DNA from: Pararhizobium sp. A13
GTDB taxonomy: Bacteria > Pseudomonadota > Alphaproteobacteria > Rhizobiales > Rhizobiaceae
Direction of reading: 5' to 3'
Assembly: GCF_040126305.1 (NCBI RefSeq)
Contig: NZ_CP149510.1
Coordinates: 1,499,001-1,563,000, forward strand
Length of the DNA: 64,000 nucleotides
Shown piece after piece: positions 62,080-64,000 of the stretch; the stretch's first letter is position 1, and every line of letters starts with the position of its first letter. The notes under the pieces were generated by a model. The model was not told the DNA's origin. It saw nothing but the letters and a program-made list of their open reading frames with translations, and ran no database searches. The translations under genes and the position numbers were made by a program.

Positions 62080-63053
62080 TCGAGATCCTATCGACGGGCG
62101 CGGTCAATTCCGTTCAGGATCTCGGGCGCACCGGCTATCTCAATGCCGGCGTCGGCCGCTCCGGCACGATGGACGCCCCGGCGCTCGAAATCGCCAACCT
62201 GCTGGTGGGGAACGAGGCGCGTGCGGCCGGCATCGAGGTGGCGCTGTTTCCCTTCCGGTTGCGGTTCGAGGCCGACACGGTTTTCGCCGTGGCTGGTGCA
62301 GATTGCCCGGCAAAGCTCGATGATCGGCAGTTTCCCTGCTGGTGGGCGATGAATGCCAAGGCGGGCGAGGTGCTGACGCTCGGCCTGCCGCGCTCAGGTG
62401 CCCGCGCCGTCATCGCCTTCCTGGGCGGTATCGACGTGCCGCTCGTGCTTGGCTCGCGTGCCACCGATCTCAAGAGCGTTTTTGGCGGATTTGAAGGGCG
62501 GGGTTTGAACCGAGGTGACAGGCTGGCACTTGCGGGGACGTCTCGCAGAGTGTTGAGGATGGAAGGCGGCTACGGCGCGGATGTATCGGCATTGCGTGGG
62601 CGCCCAGTGGAAAACGACGAGGCGATCATCCTGCGTGTCTTGCCGAGCGCCGAATATACCGCCTTCACAGGTGAGGCGATCTCGAAATTTCATCAAACCG
62701 ACTGGCTGATCACCAATGACGCCAACCGCATGGGCTATCGCCTGAGCGGGCCGGAACTTTCGCTGACGCGCAAGCTGGAGCTTTTTTCGCATGGTATCAT
62801 GCCCGGCACGGTGCAGGTGCCGCCGAACGGCCAGCCGATCATCCAGCTCGCCGAAGCCAATACCTGCGGCGGTTATCCGAAGGTCGCCAACGTCATCGAG
62901 GCGGATCTGTGGAAGCTGGCGCAGGCGCCGGTGGGAGCGCGGCTGCGCTTCGAGATCACCGATCGCGACACAGCCGTGGCTGCCCTCAGGCAACAACGCA
63001 CCTTCATGGCGCAACTCGCTGCCGACGCGGCGCTGATGCGCGGCTGGAACTGA
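62076..63053 (+). CDS. pxpC: 5-oxoprolinase subunit C (KipA-like)
   Basis: The 325-residue carboxyltransferase-domain protein starts MIEILSTGAVNSVQDLGRTG and has GRSGTMDAPALEIANLLVGN. Later family motifs are TNDANRMGYRLSGP, HGIMPGTVQVPPNGQPI and AEANTCGGYPKVANVIEADL. It is coupled to pxpB and followed after 24 bases by a proline racemase gene. In Bacillus the pair is known as KipI/KipA, regulators of KinA; here the neighbouring pxpA argues for 5-oxoprolinase activity. Confidence 0.93.
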   Translation: MIEILSTGAVNSVQDLGRTGYLNAGVGRSGTMDAPALEIANLLVGNEARAAGIEVALFPFRLRFEADTVFAVAGADCPAKLDDRQFPCWWAMNAKAGEVLTLGLPRSGARAVIAFLGGIDVPLVLGSRATDLKSVFGGFEGRGLNRGDRLALAGTSRRVLRMEGGYGADVSALRGRPVENDEAIILRVLPSAEYTAFTGEAISKFHQTDWLITNDANRMGYRLSGPELSLTRKLELFSHGIMPGTVQVPPNGQPIIQLAEANTCGGYPKVANVIEADLWKLAQAPVGARLRFEITDRDTAVAALRQQRTFMAQLAADAALMRGWN

Positions 63054-63077
63054 TTTTTCGAATTCGGAGTTAAAGTG

Positions 63078-64000
63078 ATGAGATGGAAACGCACGATCCA
63101 GTTGCTGGATGTTCATTGCGAAGGCGAAATCGGCAAGGTGGCGATCGGCGGCGTACCGAAAATCCCGGGCAATTCGATCGCCGAACAGCTGAACCACATC
63201 AACACGGTGGACGATAGCCTGCGGCGTTTCCTCTGCCTTGAGCCACGCTCCGGCTCGATCGGCTCGGTCAATCTTTTGGTGCCGGCAAAGCGGCCGGAGG
63301 CGGATGCCGGCTTCATCATCCTGCAGGCCGACCAGGCGCATGCCATGTCCGGCTCGAACGCGATCTGCGTGACGACGGCGCTTTTGGAATCCGGCATTGT
63401 CGAGATGAAGGAGCCGGAAACCGTGGTGATGCTCGACACCGCCGCCGGCCTCGTCAAGGCGACGGCCACCTGCCGCGACGGCCGTTGCGAGCGCGTCAAG
63501 CTCACCATGGTGCCGTCCTTCGTGCATGAGCTGGATGTAGAGGTCGATACGCCCGACTGGGGCCGGATCAAGATGGATCTCTGCTTCGGCGGCGTCTTTT
63601 ATGCCCTGGTCGATGTCGCGCAGATCGGCACGACGATCGAAAAGGCCAATGCGCGGCAAATCGTCGAGGCCGGCATGATGCTGAAGGACCTCGTCAACCG
63701 CACCATCCCCGTCGTTCATCCGGAAATTCCGGAGATCAAGGGCGTCGCCTATGTGATGTTCCGCGATACCGAAGCCGACGGCACGGTCCGCACCTGCACG
63801 ACCATGTGGCCGGGCCGCGTCGACCGCTCGCCCTGCGGTACCGGCAGCTCCGCCAATCTCGCGACGCTGCACGCACGCGGGCTGGCCAAGGTCGGCGACG
63901 TCTTCAAATCGCGTTCCATCATCGGTTCGGAATTCGAAGTGGGTCTCGAAAGCCTCACCGAAGTCGCGGGCCGCCCGGCGATCATCCCGACGATTTCCGG
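63078..64000 (+). CDS. Proline racemase family enzyme (Ser/Cys type), 3' end outside
   Basis: The gene runs off the window end, giving 307 residues. ATG 63078 follows GGAG eight bases upstream. Family marks are LDVHCEGEIGKVAIGGVPKI near the start, the first active-site position in AMSGSNAICVTTALLESGIV, and the second in SPCGTGSSANLATLHARG. The first catalytic residue is Ser, not Cys, while the second is Cys. Cys/Cys enzymes are proline racemases or hydroxyproline epimerases and Thr/Cys ones are trans-3-hydroxyproline dehydratases. Ser/Cys members can show both kinds of activity, so the substrate is probably a hydroxyproline. Confidence 0.9.
   Translation, partial: MRWKRTIQLLDVHCEGEIGKVAIGGVPKIPGNSIAEQLNHINTVDDSLRRFLCLEPRSGSIGSVNLLVPAKRPEADAGFIILQADQAHAMSGSNAICVTTALLESGIVEMKEPETVVMLDTAAGLVKATATCRDGRCERVKLTMVPSFVHELDVEVDTPDWGRIKMDLCFGGVFYALVDVAQIGTTIEKANARQIVEAGMMLKDLVNRTIPVVHPEIPEIKGVAYVMFRDTEADGTVRTCTTMWPGRVDRSPCGTGSSANLATLHARGLAKVGDVFKSRSIIGSEFEVGLESLTEVAGRPAIIPTIS

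Overview
The window is chromosomal DNA of an alphaproteobacterium of the order Rhizobiales, most likely family Rhizobiaceae (Rhizobium/Agrobacterium/Ensifer type). The evidence is the gene content and order (metK-trmB, def-fmt-truA next to dapE, dapD, argB, engB, yidC-rnpA-rpmH), a RIME-like intergenic element, rhizobial families (DUF1150 next to a small heat-shock gene), chemoreceptors ending in WEEF, and uniformly high GC third positions. The species cannot be named from sequence alone.

Layout. 0-5 kb: the 3' part of metK with a one-base frameshift, a RIME-like repeat, trmB, an Hsp20/DUF1150 pair behind a probable ROSE RNA thermometer, an IS110-family transposase gene with structured flanks, and a nucleoside hydrolase. 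5-16 kb: a dCache chemoreceptor, ribokinase, rmuC, then def / fitAB-like toxin-antitoxin / fmt / truA, a membrane protein and dapE. 15-16.2 kb has no convincing gene; it holds an inverted-repeat element and a hairpin-rich block that may be an RNA gene. 16-25 kb: a divergent SDR/AraC pair with 9-bp iterons, an OmpR-type two-component system, an aldo/keto reductase, an orphan GAF histidine kinase, DUF805, dapD and a LOG-family protein. 25-31 kb: DUF2946-like plus a frameshifted PepSY membrane protein, a HAD nucleotidase, a fatty acid hydroxylase-type protein, a DMT transporter and an isocitrate lyase/PEP mutase family enzyme. 31-43 kb: argB, an ECF sigma/RskA/fasciclin module, a Tat-exported MsrB, two membrane proteins, engB, an EamA exporter, a plsC-cdsA-CDP-alcohol transferase operon, then yidC-rnpA-rpmH. 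43-53 kb: a second chemoreceptor, a TVP38/FAD-oxidoreductase/sensor kinase operon, tRNA-Arg(ACG), SDR, DUF1810, aldo/keto reductase and YigZ. 53-64 kb: putA, YkgJ, a TumE-type toxin-antitoxin locus with a broken toxin gene, a phosphodiesterase, and a divergent 5-oxoproline/proline cluster (biotin-carrier-like genes, pxpA, pxpB, pxpC, proline racemase family).

How the genes work together. The housekeeping set covers methionine/SAM, formylation and deformylation of initiator Met, tRNA modification, diaminopimelate and arginine synthesis, and the membrane insertase/RNase P/L34 group. Accessory modules sit between blocks that are contiguous in many relatives. The last 10 kb is themed on proline and pyroglutamate: putA oxidises proline to glutamate, PxpABC opens 5-oxoproline to glutamate, and the proline racemase homologue probably acts on hydroxyproline or proline isomers.

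Two genes (metK and the PepSY gene) carry clean one-base frameshifts and one (the TumE-like toxin) a clean nonsense codon. The essential nature of metK makes sequencing or assembly error a serious alternative for the frameshifts. No single gene cluster here is clearly a wholly new system. The best leads are the biotin-site-less BCCP paralogue beside pxpA, the degenerate CDP-alcohol transferase, the hairpin-rich block at 15.5 kb, and the leaderless TumE-type promoter.
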